Source: JALZHR01 sp036389695 (lineage in GTDB: Bacteria > Acidobacteriota > Blastocatellia > Pyrinomonadales > Pyrinomonadaceae). Taken from it: DNA of 28,004 nt. The translations under genes and the position numbers were made by a program. Positions 14,470-23,135 of the stretch are shown one piece after another. Positions within the stretch are counted from its first letter, which is position 1, and the number at the start of each line of letters is the position of its first letter. Location of the stretch: positions 1 through 28,004 of the forward strand of contig DASVWG010000412.1 of assembly GCA_036389695.1 (NCBI GenBank), in the 5' to 3' direction. Under the pieces are notes generated by a model. That model searched no databases. It was not told the DNA's origin and was given only the letters and a program-made list of their open reading frames with translations.

Positions 14470-17268
14470 ATGCAACGAATTAAGCTTCTGGTCGTTTTTC
14501 TATTTTCTTTTTTCTTCCTGGCGAGTTTCAGCAGTAAATTTTTTTCGCCGGTTGTTACCGGTCAAACCGGCGCGCTCGCCGCGCCGACCGGCGTGAGCGC
14601 TTCGGACGGAAATTATAATAACAAAGTCGGCATCAACTGGGACGCCACGCGCGGCGCGACGAATTACCGTATTTTTCGCAGCACGACCAACGACGCCGCA
14701 GCCGCCGTCGAAGTCGGGACAACGCCCGCCGCGAATTTTTTCGACGTTTCCGCCGTTCCGAATCAAACATATTTTTATTGGATTCGCGCCGAAAACGGAA
14801 ACGTGACGAGCAATCTCAGCCAGCCGGAACAAGGCTTTCGCGCCAACGGGGCACAGCAGGGACCGGTTCCGCCGCTTGAGCCGCCGAACTCGCCGCCCGC
14901 CAATCCGGTGACGGCGGCAAAGGCTTATCTCGGCAAGATTCTTTTCTGGGACGAGCAGATGTCCGCGACGCGCACGGTTTCGTGCGGCACTTGTCATCAG
15001 GCTGGCAAAGGCGGCTCGGACGCGCGCGCTGTCTTCAGCAATTCGCTTTCGGTTAATCCGGGCGCTGACCTTGTTTTGGGCACGCCGGACGACGTGACCG
15101 GCTCGCGCGGCGTGCCGCAAAATCTGGCGAACGGCAATTACGAATGGTCAAACGTTTTCGGACTGCGCGAGCAGGTGACCAGTCGCAAATCGCCTTCTTA
15201 TATCAATGCCGCTTACGCGCCGCTGCTTTTCTGGGACGGACGCGCGACGGGAACTTATCGCGACCCGGTTACCAATGCAATCGTGATAAACAACGGAGCG
15301 GCGCTGGAAAGTCAGGCGGCAGGTCCGCCGGTCAATTCCGCCGAAATGGCGCACAGCGGCGAAAACTGGACGGAAGTCGCGCAGCAGCTTTCAAATTCAA
15401 AACCGCTCGCGCTTTCGCCGAATGTTCCGGCTTCGCTGACAAATTGGATTGGCAATCGCACCTACGCGCAGCTTTTTGAAGAAGCTTTCGGCACGCCGGA
15501 AGTGACGCCCGCGCGGATTTCGCTGGCAATCGGAACGTTTGAGCGGACGCTTTACTCCGACCGCACGCCGCTTGATTTGGCAAACGCCGGAATTCAGCCG
15601 CTGACCGCCGAAGAAAATCGCGGGCGCAACGTTTTCAATCAGGCGCAGTGCAACGTCTGTCACGCCGGAAATCTGCTGACCGATAATTCTTTCCGCAATA
15701 TCGGCTTGCGCCCTGTGGCGGAAGATTCGGGACGCTTTCAGGTGACGGGAAATCAAGGCAACCTCGGCGAATTTCGCGTGCCGGGTCTGAGAAACGTCGA
15801 GCTGCGCGCGCCGTATATGCACAACGGGCGGCTGGCGACGCTGGAAGATGTCGTCGAGTTTTACAATCGCGGCGGCGATTTTCGCAACGAGCCGAATTTT
15901 CAAGGCAATCTGGTTCGCCCGCGTAATCTGACGGCGCAGCAGAAAGCCGATTTGGTCGCCTTTCTCAAACGTCCTTTAACCGACGCGCGAGTCGCGCAGG
16001 AAACCGCGCCGTTTGACCGCCCGACGCTTTACACGGAATCGAGCCGCGTTCCGCAGATTGTCGGCAGCGGCTTGGCTGGCTCAAACAATTTAATTCCGCA
16101 GGCGACGGCAATCGAGCCGCCGCTGGTCGGCAATCCGAATTTCACCGTCGCCGTCTCAAACGCGCTCGGCGGCGCAAACGCCGTGCTGGTCATCGACGCC
16201 AGCGACACGGGCGCGACGACGAATATTCCGCCGACAGGTTCGCTGGCGCGCGTCGTCGTAAACTTAAGCGGAAGCGGCGCGGGCAACGGCTTCGGTTCGG
16301 CGAGTATCGCCATTCCCGACAACGCCGCGCTAATCGGCAGAACATTTTTCGGACGCTGGTATGTCACGGACGCGGGCGCGGCGGGCGGCGTCGCGGTTTC
16401 GCCCGCGTTTCGCTTTACGATTTTCGGCGAAGCGACCGCCGTTTCCAGAGCCAGACACGCCGATTTTGACGGCGACGGTAAAACCGACGTTTCCGTCTTT
16501 CGTCCGGGCGACGGAAACTGGTATATCTGGCGCAGCTCTATAAATAATTTCAGCGTGACCAATTTCGGAATTTCGACCGATAAGCTCGCGCCCGCCGATT
16601 TCGACGGCGACGGCAAAACCGATATTGCCGTGTTCCGCGACGGAAACTGGTATTGGCTGAACAGCTCGAACGGGCAGTTTCGCGCCGTTCAATTCGGCGC
16701 GGCTGGGGATAAACCGCAGCCCGGCGATTATGACGGCGACGGAACCGCCGACCCGGGCGTTTTCCGACCTTCCGACGGAACGTGGTATGTCCAGCAAAGT
16801 CGTGACGGTTTTATGGCGCGTCAATTCGGAATTTCAAGCGACAGACCAATCGCGGCGGATTACGACGGCGACGGGAAAACCGATTTGGGCGTTTATCGTG
16901 ACGGCGCGTGGTATCTGCTGAAAAGCCAGCAGGGATTTACCGCCGCGCAATTCGGAATCGCCGAAGACAAGCCCGTTCTGGGCGATTACGACGCCGACGG
17001 CAAAGCCGATTTAGCCGTTTTCCGACCGAGCACCGGCAGTTGGTATATCATCCAAAGCGGCAACGACAGTTTCAGAGGCGTGCAGTTCGGCATTGCTTCC
17101 GACACGCCTTCGCCGGGCGATTACGACGGCGACGGAAAAACCGATTTGGCGGTTTTCCGCGCGTCCGAAGGCAACTGGTATATCCTGCAAAGCTCAAACG
17201 GCAGCTTGCGCGGGCAAAATTGGGGAATCGGCGGCGACATTCCCGCGCCGTCCGCGATTGTGCCGTAA
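14470..17268 (+). CDS. Secreted di-heme cytochrome c peroxidase/MauG-like protein fused to VCBS repeats
   Basis: A 932-residue exported protein. An N-terminal signal segment (about 1-32) is followed by a fibronectin III-like domain (about 38-126: APTGVSASDGN...NYRIFRS...TYFYWIRAEN) and a Pro-rich linker. A bacterial di-heme peroxidase domain (about 148-505) has heme sites C172-G-T-C175-H176 and C394-N-V-C397-H398 plus APYMHNGRLATLEDVVEFYNRGG (M450). About 515-655 is a beta-rich region I do not recognise. The C-terminus (about 660-932) has six VCBS/FG-GAP repeats, each with D-(F/Y)-DGDGKTD-type calcium loops and GNWYI-like strands. The peroxidase family oxidises or repairs substrates with H2O2 in the periplasm; the repeats suggest a surface or secreted scaffold. 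AAGGAAAAGAAGGC precedes the ATG. Confidence 0.88.
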   Translation: MQRIKLLVVFLFSFFFLASFSSKFFSPVVTGQTGALAAPTGVSASDGNYNNKVGINWDATRGATNYRIFRSTTNDAAAAVEVGTTPAANFFDVSAVPNQTYFYWIRAENGNVTSNLSQPEQGFRANGAQQGPVPPLEPPNSPPANPVTAAKAYLGKILFWDEQMSATRTVSCGTCHQAGKGGSDARAVFSNSLSVNPGADLVLGTPDDVTGSRGVPQNLANGNYEWSNVFGLREQVTSRKSPSYINAAYAPLLFWDGRATGTYRDPVTNAIVINNGAALESQAAGPPVNSAEMAHSGENWTEVAQQLSNSKPLALSPNVPASLTNWIGNRTYAQLFEEAFGTPEVTPARISLAIGTFERTLYSDRTPLDLANAGIQPLTAEENRGRNVFNQAQCNVCHAGNLLTDNSFRNIGLRPVAEDSGRFQVTGNQGNLGEFRVPGLRNVELRAPYMHNGRLATLEDVVEFYNRGGDFRNEPNFQGNLVRPRNLTAQQKADLVAFLKRPLTDARVAQETAPFDRPTLYTESSRVPQIVGSGLAGSNNLIPQATAIEPPLVGNPNFTVAVSNALGGANAVLVIDASDTGATTNIPPTGSLARVVVNLSGSGAGNGFGSASIAIPDNAALIGRTFFGRWYVTDAGAAGGVAVSPAFRFTIFGEATAVSRARHADFDGDGKTDVSVFRPGDGNWYIWRSSINNFSVTNFGISTDKLAPADFDGDGKTDIAVFRDGNWYWLNSSNGQFRAVQFGAAGDKPQPGDYDGDGTADPGVFRPSDGTWYVQQSRDGFMARQFGISSDRPIAADYDGDGKTDLGVYRDGAWYLLKSQQGFTAAQFGIAEDKPVLGDYDADGKADLAVFRPSTGSWYIIQSGNDSFRGVQFGIASDTPSPGDYDGDGKTDLAVFRASEGNWYILQSSNGSLRGQNWGIGGDIPAPSAIVP

Positions 17269-17296
17269 AATCTGAATCAGAATTTCACCTCAGCAA

Positions 17297-17339
17297 CGTT
17301 TTGCGGCGCATCAGAATGATTCTGATGCGCCGCAAAACG
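17297..17339. terminator. Perfect 20-bp-arm hairpin between convergent genes
   Basis: CGTTTTGCGGCGCATCAGAA at 17297-17316 and its exact complement at 17320-17339 flank TGA. It lies 28 bp after the peroxidase gene stop and is followed by TTTT on the + strand (17341-17344), so it should work as a terminator, and its symmetry allows use in both directions. Its core TCAGAA-TGA-TTCTGA is the same as in the adjacent 21-bp repeats. Confidence 0.8.
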
Positions 17340-17349
17340 ATTTTAGGTG

Positions 17350-17433
17350 ACCTCAGAACGATTCCGTGTGACCTTAGAATCATTCTGAGGTACCTCAGAA
17401 TTGTTTTTAGGTACCTCAGAATGATTCTGAGGT
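17350..17433. repeat. Four tandem 21-bp palindromic repeats
   Basis: Units at 17350-17370, 17371-17391, 17392-17412 and 17413-17433 are head to tail with no gap. The last is a perfect palindrome (ACCTCAGAA, TGA centre, TTCTGAGGT); the second has one mismatch; the first and third are degenerate. A weaker unit with a 1-bp deletion lies at about 17329-17349. The last unit supplies the final codons and stop of the methyltransferase gene. Confidence 0.88.
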
Positions 17434-18021
17434 CATATTCGTTTTTACTTCACAGACAATAAGATTCACGATTCCGAAAGCCTTCCGTTTCACTTCCAGA
17501 ATTTTCAAGCCCGCGTTTTCGGCAATATCGCGCGTGCGGCGATTGAAATGGTCTTCGATTAAAGCGACGGTGAAAATGTTGAGGAAATCGAAGGCGCAGC
17601 CGAGCGCGCCGTTTGGGCGGACGTGTTCGAGCAGGACGATTTTTCCGCCTTGTTTGACGACGCGTTTTAGTTCGTCGAAAGCGTTTTCGGGTTTCGGAAT
17701 CGAGCAGAAAACGAGCGTGGCAAAAGCCGCATCAAAGCTGTTTGCGGCAAACGGCAGGCTTTCGGCATCTGTCTGCACGAGCTTTATCGCGACGGTTTTC
17801 TCACGGGCAAGCTCAAGCATTTTGACGGAGATTTCGCTGGCGACGGCTAGGCGGCAAGGCGGGTAGAATTTGAAATTCAAGCCCGTGCCCGCGCCGATTT
17901 CGAGAATGCGCGCGCAGGCGGGCAAGCGCGATAAAGTTTCTCTGCGCCACGCGGCGACGAAACGTTTTTCAAACGGCGCGAAGGCTTTATCGTAATTTTT
18001 GGCGAGTTTGTCGTAAATCAT
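17416..18021 (-). CDS. Class I SAM-dependent methyltransferase
   Basis: A 201-residue soluble methyltransferase of the UbiE/methyltransferase-11 type. Motif I is ILEIGAGTGLN at 39-49, the acidic residue after beta-2 is E63 (VASEIS), motif II/III is TDAESLPFAANSFDAAFATLVFCSIP (about 84-109), and LKRVVKQGGKIVLLEHVRP is the strand-4/5 region. Close relatives are often annotated as phosphatidylethanolamine or ubiquinone-type methyltransferases; the substrate here is unknown. The last five residues (TSESF) and the stop come from the 21-bp palindromic repeat, so the native end has probably been reshaped by repeat spread. It converges with the peroxidase gene. Confidence 0.9.
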   Translation of the reverse strand: MIYDKLAKNYDKAFAPFEKRFVAAWRRETLSRLPACARILEIGAGTGLNFKFYPPCRLAVASEISVKMLELAREKTVAIKLVQTDAESLPFAANSFDAAFATLVFCSIPKPENAFDELKRVVKQGGKIVLLEHVRPNGALGCAFDFLNIFTVALIEDHFNRRTRDIAENAGLKILEVKRKAFGIVNLIVCEVKTNMTSESF

Positions 18022-18030
18022 TTATTTATT

Positions 18031-18145
18031 GGAAGACAGAATACCGCAAGTCGGAAAACGGAAAAAGTCTTACGTTTAAAGGTTTGATTCGTTGGCGAAG
18101 TTTTCAAAAACTTCTGTCTTCTGTATTCTGTCTTCTGTCTGCTTA
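18031..18145. repeat. Period-7 TTCTGTC array with distant mirrored arm
   Basis: CTTCTGT, CTTCTGT, ATTCTGT, CTTCTGT run from 18111 to 18138. The left arm GGAAGACAGAATAC (18031-18044) is complementary to 18123-18136 at 13 of 14 positions. Between them CGGAAAA occurs twice in tandem. The set fills the divergent gap upstream of the response regulator and stops 6 bp before its ATG. Confidence 0.75.
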
Positions 18146-18151
18146 AATCTT

Positions 18152-19561
18152 ATGGCTAAAAAAGGTTCGATTCTCGTCGTTGATGACGAGGAAATTATGC
18201 GCGATGTGCTGGAAACGATTTTGTCCGGCGCGGGGTACAAGGTGGATTTGGCGAAAACCGGCGAAGAAGCGCTGGAAGCTTACGGGCGCAAGCCTTACGA
18301 TGTCGTTTTGATGGACGTTTCGATGCCCGGCATCGGCGGTTTAACGGCGCTGGAAGAATTAATCAAAACCGACGATGAAGCCGTCGTGCTGATGATTACG
18401 GCTTACGCGACTTTCGATACGGCGATTTCCGCCTGGGAAAAAGGCGCGACCGGCATTATCCGAAAGCCTTTTCAGAACGAGCAGATTCTGGCGATGATCG
18501 GGCGCGGCGTGAAAAAACGTCGTCACGAAGAAGAACGCCAGACGCTGCGTCACGCGATGACGCGCGCCGTCAAACGCGAAGGCTTTATCGGTCGCTCCGA
18601 GGTTATGGAGAACGTTTTTCGGATGGTTGACCGCGTCGCGCCGGCGCGCTCGACCGTTTTGATTACGGGCGAATCCGGCACGGGAAAAGAACTGGTCGCC
18701 AAAGCGATTCACGAAGCCTCGCCGCGCGCCAACCAGCCGTTTGTCGTCGTCAACTGCTCGAATATTCCTTCGGAGCTGCTCGAATCGGAGCTTTTCGGAC
18801 ATACGAAAGGCGCTTTCACGGGCGCGGTCGGCGCGAAAAAAGGTTTGTTTGATGTAGCGGACGGCGGCTCGATTTTTCTGGACGAAATCGGCGATTTGCG
18901 TTTTGAGACGCAGGTTCGCCTTTTGCGCGTGATTCAGGAGCGCGAGTTTACGCCGCTCGGCGATACCGCGCCGCGCAAAGTCGATGTGCGGATTATCGCC
19001 GCCACCAACGTCGATTTAAAAGAAGCCGTCCGGAACGGAACTTTTCGCGAAGATTTGTATTATCGTTTGTCGGTCGTGCCGATGGAATTGCCGCCCCTGC
19101 GCGACCGCCGCGAAGACATTCTGCCGCTCGTCCAGCATTTTATACGCAAATATAACGAGGAAAACGCCCGCGACATCGCCGAACAGGTTTCGCCGGAAGT
19201 TCTGTCGCTTCTGGAAAATTATTATTATCCGGGAAACGTGCGCGAGCTGGAAAATATCATCGAGCGCGCCGTCGTCATCGCGCCGACCGACGAAATTACG
19301 GTCGAATGTCTGCGACCGGAAGTTCGCAACCCGGAAATGGCGCGCGAGATGATGCGCGACAGCGAAGGATTTTCCGAAAGCATAGACATCTCTCGCGGCG
19401 TCAATTTCTATGATGAAGTGCGCAAATTCGAAATTGATTTAATCCGCCGCGCGCTCGAACAGACGGGCGGGCATCAATCGCGGGCGGCGCGGCTTTTGGG
19501 CTTGAACGCGACGACTTTGAACTCGAAAATCAAAACTTACAACATTCCGGCGCGCTCCTGA
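18152..19561 (+). CDS. NtrC-family sigma-54-dependent response regulator
   Basis: A 469-residue two-component regulator that activates RNA polymerase holding sigma-54. The receiver domain (about 5-120) has D11/D12, the phospho-acceptor D55 (VVLMDVSMPG), T83 and K105. The AAA+ domain has Walker A GESGTGKE at 173-180, the sigma-54-contacting GAFTGA loop at 220-225 and Walker B IFLDEI at 241-246. A Fis-type HTH ends the protein (GGHQSRAARLLGLNATTLNSKI). The start at 18152 gives the family-like MAKKGSILVVDDEE; an upstream in-frame ATG at 18092 would add residues translated from the 7-bp repeat array. No partner kinase is in the window. The downstream receptor gene has a sigma-54-type promoter, making it a candidate target. 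Confidence 0.95.
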   Translation: MAKKGSILVVDDEEIMRDVLETILSGAGYKVDLAKTGEEALEAYGRKPYDVVLMDVSMPGIGGLTALEELIKTDDEAVVLMITAYATFDTAISAWEKGATGIIRKPFQNEQILAMIGRGVKKRRHEEERQTLRHAMTRAVKREGFIGRSEVMENVFRMVDRVAPARSTVLITGESGTGKELVAKAIHEASPRANQPFVVVNCSNIPSELLESELFGHTKGAFTGAVGAKKGLFDVADGGSIFLDEIGDLRFETQVRLLRVIQEREFTPLGDTAPRKVDVRIIAATNVDLKEAVRNGTFREDLYYRLSVVPMELPPLRDRREDILPLVQHFIRKYNEENARDIAEQVSPEVLSLLENYYYPGNVRELENIIERAVVIAPTDEITVECLRPEVRNPEMAREMMRDSEGFSESIDISRGVNFYDEVRKFEIDLIRRALEQTGGHQSRAARLLGLNATTLNSKIKTYNIPARS

Positions 19562-19602
19562 TGTCGGATGCGGGCGCGCAACTTAACATTTTCTGCATCT
19601 TT

Positions 19603-19628
19603 TTGAATGGTTATTCAATATTTTGAAT
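19603..19628. promoter_or_regulatory. Candidate enhancer sites for the sigma-54 activator
   Basis: TTGAATGGTTATTCAA (19603-19618) is a palindrome with 6-bp arms, and TTGAAT recurs at 19623, 20 bp (about two helical turns) from the first copy. The sites are about 80-100 bp upstream of the -24/-12 element, the usual distance for an NtrC-type activator. The binding protein is inferred only from position. Confidence 0.5.
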
Positions 19629-19703
19629 GAGTCGGCGCTTTGCAAAAAGAGTTTTTTCGTCTAAATTGTAAATACATAAAAAACTTCCCTTGATTTTGTA
19701 TTT

Positions 19704-19720
19704 TTGGTATGCTGTTTGCG
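19704..19720 (+). promoter_or_regulatory. Sigma-54-type (-24/-12) promoter of the receptor gene
   Basis: TTGGTATGCTGTTTGCG has GG (19706-19707) and GC (19718-19719) separated by 10 bp and TTTGC at -12, matching the invariant RpoN positions though -22 and -20 differ from consensus (T for C). The start near 19731 gives a leader of about 67 nt. The element is followed by the palindrome GCGTTAACGC. Confidence 0.65.
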
Positions 19721-19797
19721 TTAACGCGTTTTCAGTAATAGCAGACCTTTATTTTATAACATCCGCCATATTTTAAATAAAAATGAGGAGCCTTAGT

Positions 19798-22700
19798 ATG
19801 AAAAGGATGTTTAATACTGTCACCGCCTTGATGACAGTTATCATTTTCTGTTTGCTGCTTTCAACTTCTGCCTATGCGCAATTAACCCGCGGCGCTGTCG
19901 CGGGCACCGTTCGTGACCAGAACGGCGCTATTATTGCGGGGGCGGAAGTGAAAGTCACAAACCTTCAAACCACTGTGACGCGCGATGCCGTCACGGACGA
20001 AGACGGATTTTATCGCGTCGGCGCATTAGAGCCCGGCACGTATTCCGTCGTGATTCAAAAAACGGGTTTTTCGCGCGCCGAAAACAAAGCGCTCGTCGTC
20101 ACGACGTCGCAGGAAACGAGTTTCGACGCCGAGCTGAAACCCGGCAGCGTCACCGAGTCGGTCGATATTACCTCGGATGCCGAGGCGGTCACGCTGAACA
20201 AAAACAATGGCACAATCGCCGCTACTTTCAACGAGCGCCAGGTCGAAGAACTGCCTTTAGGCGCGGGACGCAACGTCAACAATTTGGCTTTGCTCTCGCC
20301 CAATGTCTTCAGCGCGCCCGGCTCGACCGGCATTTCGGCGAACGGTCAGCGCGCCCGCAACAACAACTTTACTATTGACGGTTCGGATAATAACGATATT
20401 AGCGTGACTATCTCGACGGTCGGCGTCGTTCCCGAAGGCGTTTCGGAATTTCAGATTCAGACTAATCCTTATAACGCCGAAAACGGGCGCAATACCGGCG
20501 CATCTATCAATGTTCTGACTAAATCGGGAACCAATAAGTTTCACGGCGACCTGTTTGAATATTATCGCGGAAGCGATTTGAACGCGCTGACGAATGTTCA
20601 GAAAGCCTCCGGGCTGACCGAGCCGCCGCGTTTCGTTCGCAACCAATACGGCTTTGCCGTCGGCGGACCGGTTTATTTCCTGAACGTCGGCGATGATGGT
20701 CCGGACATTTATGACGGACGCAACAAGACTTTCTTCTTCTATCTGTTTCAGCGCGACCCGCAGCGCACTGGAGCGCTGACCGGCGCGACGATTCGCATCC
20801 CGACTCCGGCTGGCTTTGCGGCGCTGAACACCGTTCCGCTGCGCGCCGCGGCGGGAACCACGCCGGCGCAATCGCTTGCCAGCCGGCAGGCGGTATTGCA
20901 GCAACTCGCGTTCCTGCAACAGATTTACGCGCAAAACCCGACGTTCAAAAATTTGACGAATATTACGGCGAACGGCGTGGCGATTCAGACCGGACAAACC
21001 AACATCGGCATCACGCAGCCTTCTGACACGGACATTCATATTTTCCGGTTAGACCAGAAATTTTCCAATGTCGATAACTTTACCGGTCGTTACATCCTGA
21101 ACAAATCAAACCAAACCAACGTTATCAGCAATCTGAATTTCGGCAACCTGTTTTCCGGCGACCAGCTTTTGATTGACCACAACCTGGCACTGAGCGAAGC
21201 GCACATTTTCAATCCGAATCTGATTAATGAATTTCGTTTCTCGTTTATTCGCCGCAACCTGGATTTCCCGGAAAACGACGGCTCGACGCCGACGACGACC
21301 ATCGGCGGTTTGGTCGCTTTCGGCGGCGCAAACAATTTTCCGCAGTCGCGCGTCTCGAATTTTTTCCAGTTTTCCGATACTTTGACTTACGTTTTCGGAA
21401 AACACACGTTTAAATTGGGAGCCGACCTGCGCCGCAACCTTCTGGACAATTTCTCAGGCTTCGACATTAAAGGAACCTTTACCTTCAGCAGCCTGCAGGA
21501 CTACCTGAACAACAACGCCGCGACCTTTACGCAGGCGTTTTCGGCGGCTGATTTTACCGCTAAACAATGGCAGCAATTCTATTTCGCGCAGGACGACTGG
21601 CGCGTGACGCAGAGTCTGACGCTGAATCTCGGATTCCGCTATGAAACTGCCAACGTGCCGCTCGGTTTCTTCGGCACGACCGACCCGGCGCAAAATGCCG
21701 CGCTGGTTCCGACGCCGGTCAAGCGCGACAAGAATAATTTTGCGCCCATCTTCGGTTTCGCTTACAGCCCGCGCTTTGAAGGCGGCTTTATGGGCGCGCT
21801 TTTCGGCAACGGTCTGACGGTTATCCGCGGCGGTTACCGCACGGCGTACGACGTTTTGTTTTACAACATTCTGACGGTTAACGCCGCTAACTTCCCGATT
21901 ACCACGTCCGTGACGCAAAACAGCGTTTTCGACGTTTACCCGACGCTGGCGCCGCCGAGCACGTCGCCGACCTTCAATCCGCTCGCGACGTTTGTCAACT
22001 CGCCGCCGGATTTGGAAAATCCCGAATCTTATCTGTACAGCTTGAGCGTCCAGCGCGAAATTGCCAGAAGCTTCGTTCTTGAATTCGGTTATACGGGCAG
22101 CCGCTCAATCAATCAGATTAACCAGCTTCAAGCGAATCCGGCGATTTTGACGGCAGCGCAGATTGCGACTGTCCGCTCGACGCTGAATGCCAATTCAATT
22201 CCGACCGCCCAGCAGAGACGCATCTTCCCGAATCTCGGGCAGCGCGTTCTGATTGCCGGCACGGCACAGGCGACTTACAATGCCGGTTACATCTCGCTGA
22301 ACAAGCGGTTCGGCAACGGTCTGACGTTCGGCGCTTCTTATACTCGCAGCAAATTGATGAGTAACAATGATGAATCGCTCGGCGTCGGCGCGATTACCGG
22401 CGGTTCACCGCAAATCCCGCAGGATTTCACCAATTACACTCCCGAAAAGAGTCTTTCCGCTTTCGACCGCAAACACCGTTTTGTGGCGCATTATCTGTAT
22501 GAAGTTCCGCTTCCGGGCTTTCTGGAAAGAAACTTTATTACGAAATCGCTGTTCGGCGGTTTCCAGATTTCCGGCATCACGCAGTATCAATCCGGTCAGC
22601 CGTTTACGATTCTGACCGGCGTTGACTCGAACGGAAACGGGCAGGGCGGCGACCGTCCGAATTTCGTGCCGGGCGGCATTTTCACGCCCGACCCGGTGAC

Positions 22701-23049
22701 CGGAAACCTGCGCACGTTTACCTCGCCTTTAATCGGCGGAGCTTTCTTCGTTCCGCTCGGAACGAACGGGCTGCCGCTCGCCAACAGTCTCGGCAACGGT
22801 AATCTCGGCAGAAACACTTTGCGCGCTCCGGGCTTCTGGAATACGGATTTGAGCGTGTTGAAACGCTTCGTCCTGCCGTGGGGCGGCGAGGAAAATCACC
22901 GCCTTGTCCTGCGCGCCGATTTTCTGAACGCTTTCAACCAGGACAATTACGGCATTCCGGTCAACAATATGAACAGCGTTGATTTCGGTAAAAACCTAAA
23001 TAACTGGGGCAACCGTTCGATTACGCTCGGCATTAAATACAGTTTCTAA
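19798..23049 (+). CDS. TonB-dependent receptor, Oar-like, with carboxypeptidase-like N-terminal domain
   Basis: A large outer-membrane beta-barrel of 1083 residues, of the Oar/CarboxypepD_reg type abundant in Acidobacteriota. A signal peptide (MKRMFNTVTALMTVIIFCLLLSTSAYA) is followed by a carboxypeptidase regulatory-like domain (GAVAGTVRDQNGAIIAGAEVKVTN...YSVVIQKTGF). A plug domain has NNFTIDGSDNNDIS and ASINVLTKSGTNKFHGDLFEYYRG, and the long barrel ends in ...LGIKYSF, with the C-terminal Phe used by the BAM machinery. I chose ATG 19798 over 19783 because AGGAG lies 7 nt before it. The substrate is unknown; such proteins import large ligands or act in surface assembly. A sigma-54-type promoter precedes it and a strong terminator follows. 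The adjacent activator is a likely regulator. Confidence 0.93.
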   Translation: MKRMFNTVTALMTVIIFCLLLSTSAYAQLTRGAVAGTVRDQNGAIIAGAEVKVTNLQTTVTRDAVTDEDGFYRVGALEPGTYSVVIQKTGFSRAENKALVVTTSQETSFDAELKPGSVTESVDITSDAEAVTLNKNNGTIAATFNERQVEELPLGAGRNVNNLALLSPNVFSAPGSTGISANGQRARNNNFTIDGSDNNDISVTISTVGVVPEGVSEFQIQTNPYNAENGRNTGASINVLTKSGTNKFHGDLFEYYRGSDLNALTNVQKASGLTEPPRFVRNQYGFAVGGPVYFLNVGDDGPDIYDGRNKTFFFYLFQRDPQRTGALTGATIRIPTPAGFAALNTVPLRAAAGTTPAQSLASRQAVLQQLAFLQQIYAQNPTFKNLTNITANGVAIQTGQTNIGITQPSDTDIHIFRLDQKFSNVDNFTGRYILNKSNQTNVISNLNFGNLFSGDQLLIDHNLALSEAHIFNPNLINEFRFSFIRRNLDFPENDGSTPTTTIGGLVAFGGANNFPQSRVSNFFQFSDTLTYVFGKHTFKLGADLRRNLLDNFSGFDIKGTFTFSSLQDYLNNNAATFTQAFSAADFTAKQWQQFYFAQDDWRVTQSLTLNLGFRYETANVPLGFFGTTDPAQNAALVPTPVKRDKNNFAPIFGFAYSPRFEGGFMGALFGNGLTVIRGGYRTAYDVLFYNILTVNAANFPITTSVTQNSVFDVYPTLAPPSTSPTFNPLATFVNSPPDLENPESYLYSLSVQREIARSFVLEFGYTGSRSINQINQLQANPAILTAAQIATVRSTLNANSIPTAQQRRIFPNLGQRVLIAGTAQATYNAGYISLNKRFGNGLTFGASYTRSKLMSNNDESLGVGAITGGSPQIPQDFTNYTPEKSLSAFDRKHRFVAHYLYEVPLPGFLERNFITKSLFGGFQISGITQYQSGQPFTILTGVDSNGNGQGGDRPNFVPGGIFTPDPVTGNLRTFTSPLIGGAFFVPLGTNGLPLANSLGNGNLGRNTLRAPGFWNTDLSVLKRFVLPWGGEENHRLVLRADFLNAFNQDNYGIPVNNMNSVDFGKNLNNWGNRSITLGIKYSF

Positions 23050-23075
23050 AAGCTGTATTTTCAACTTGATTTTTA

Positions 23076-23110
23076 TGAGCGACCTGTTAGCGAAAGGTCG
23101 CTCATTTTTT
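23076..23110 (+). terminator. Intrinsic terminator of the receptor gene
   Basis: TGAGCGACC (23076-23084) and GGTCGCTCA (23096-23104) form a perfect 9-bp stem with an 11-nt loop, followed by six T residues. It lies 27 bp after the receptor stop. Confidence 0.93.
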
Positions 23111-23135
23111 ATGATTTCGTGTTAGAATTTCAGCA

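Noticed and set aside
14500..15120. 206-residue open frame antisense to the peroxidase gene
   Set aside because: The + strand frame has clear domains and heme motifs; the antisense frame is Arg/Ala-rich and comes from the GC-rich codon pattern.
18092..18151. Upstream start adding 20 residues to the response regulator
   Set aside because: The added residues (TSVFCILSSVCL) are the translated 7-bp array; receivers of this family start as MAKKGSILVVDDEE does.
19683..19714. Sigma-70 reading of the receptor promoter (TTGATT ... TATGCT)
   Set aside because: The spacing is only 12 bp, whereas the same bases fit GG-N10-GC for sigma-54.
20257..21039. 260-residue antisense open frame within the receptor gene
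   Set aside because: It is a shadow of the receptor frame with no signal, ribosome-binding site or recognisable domain.
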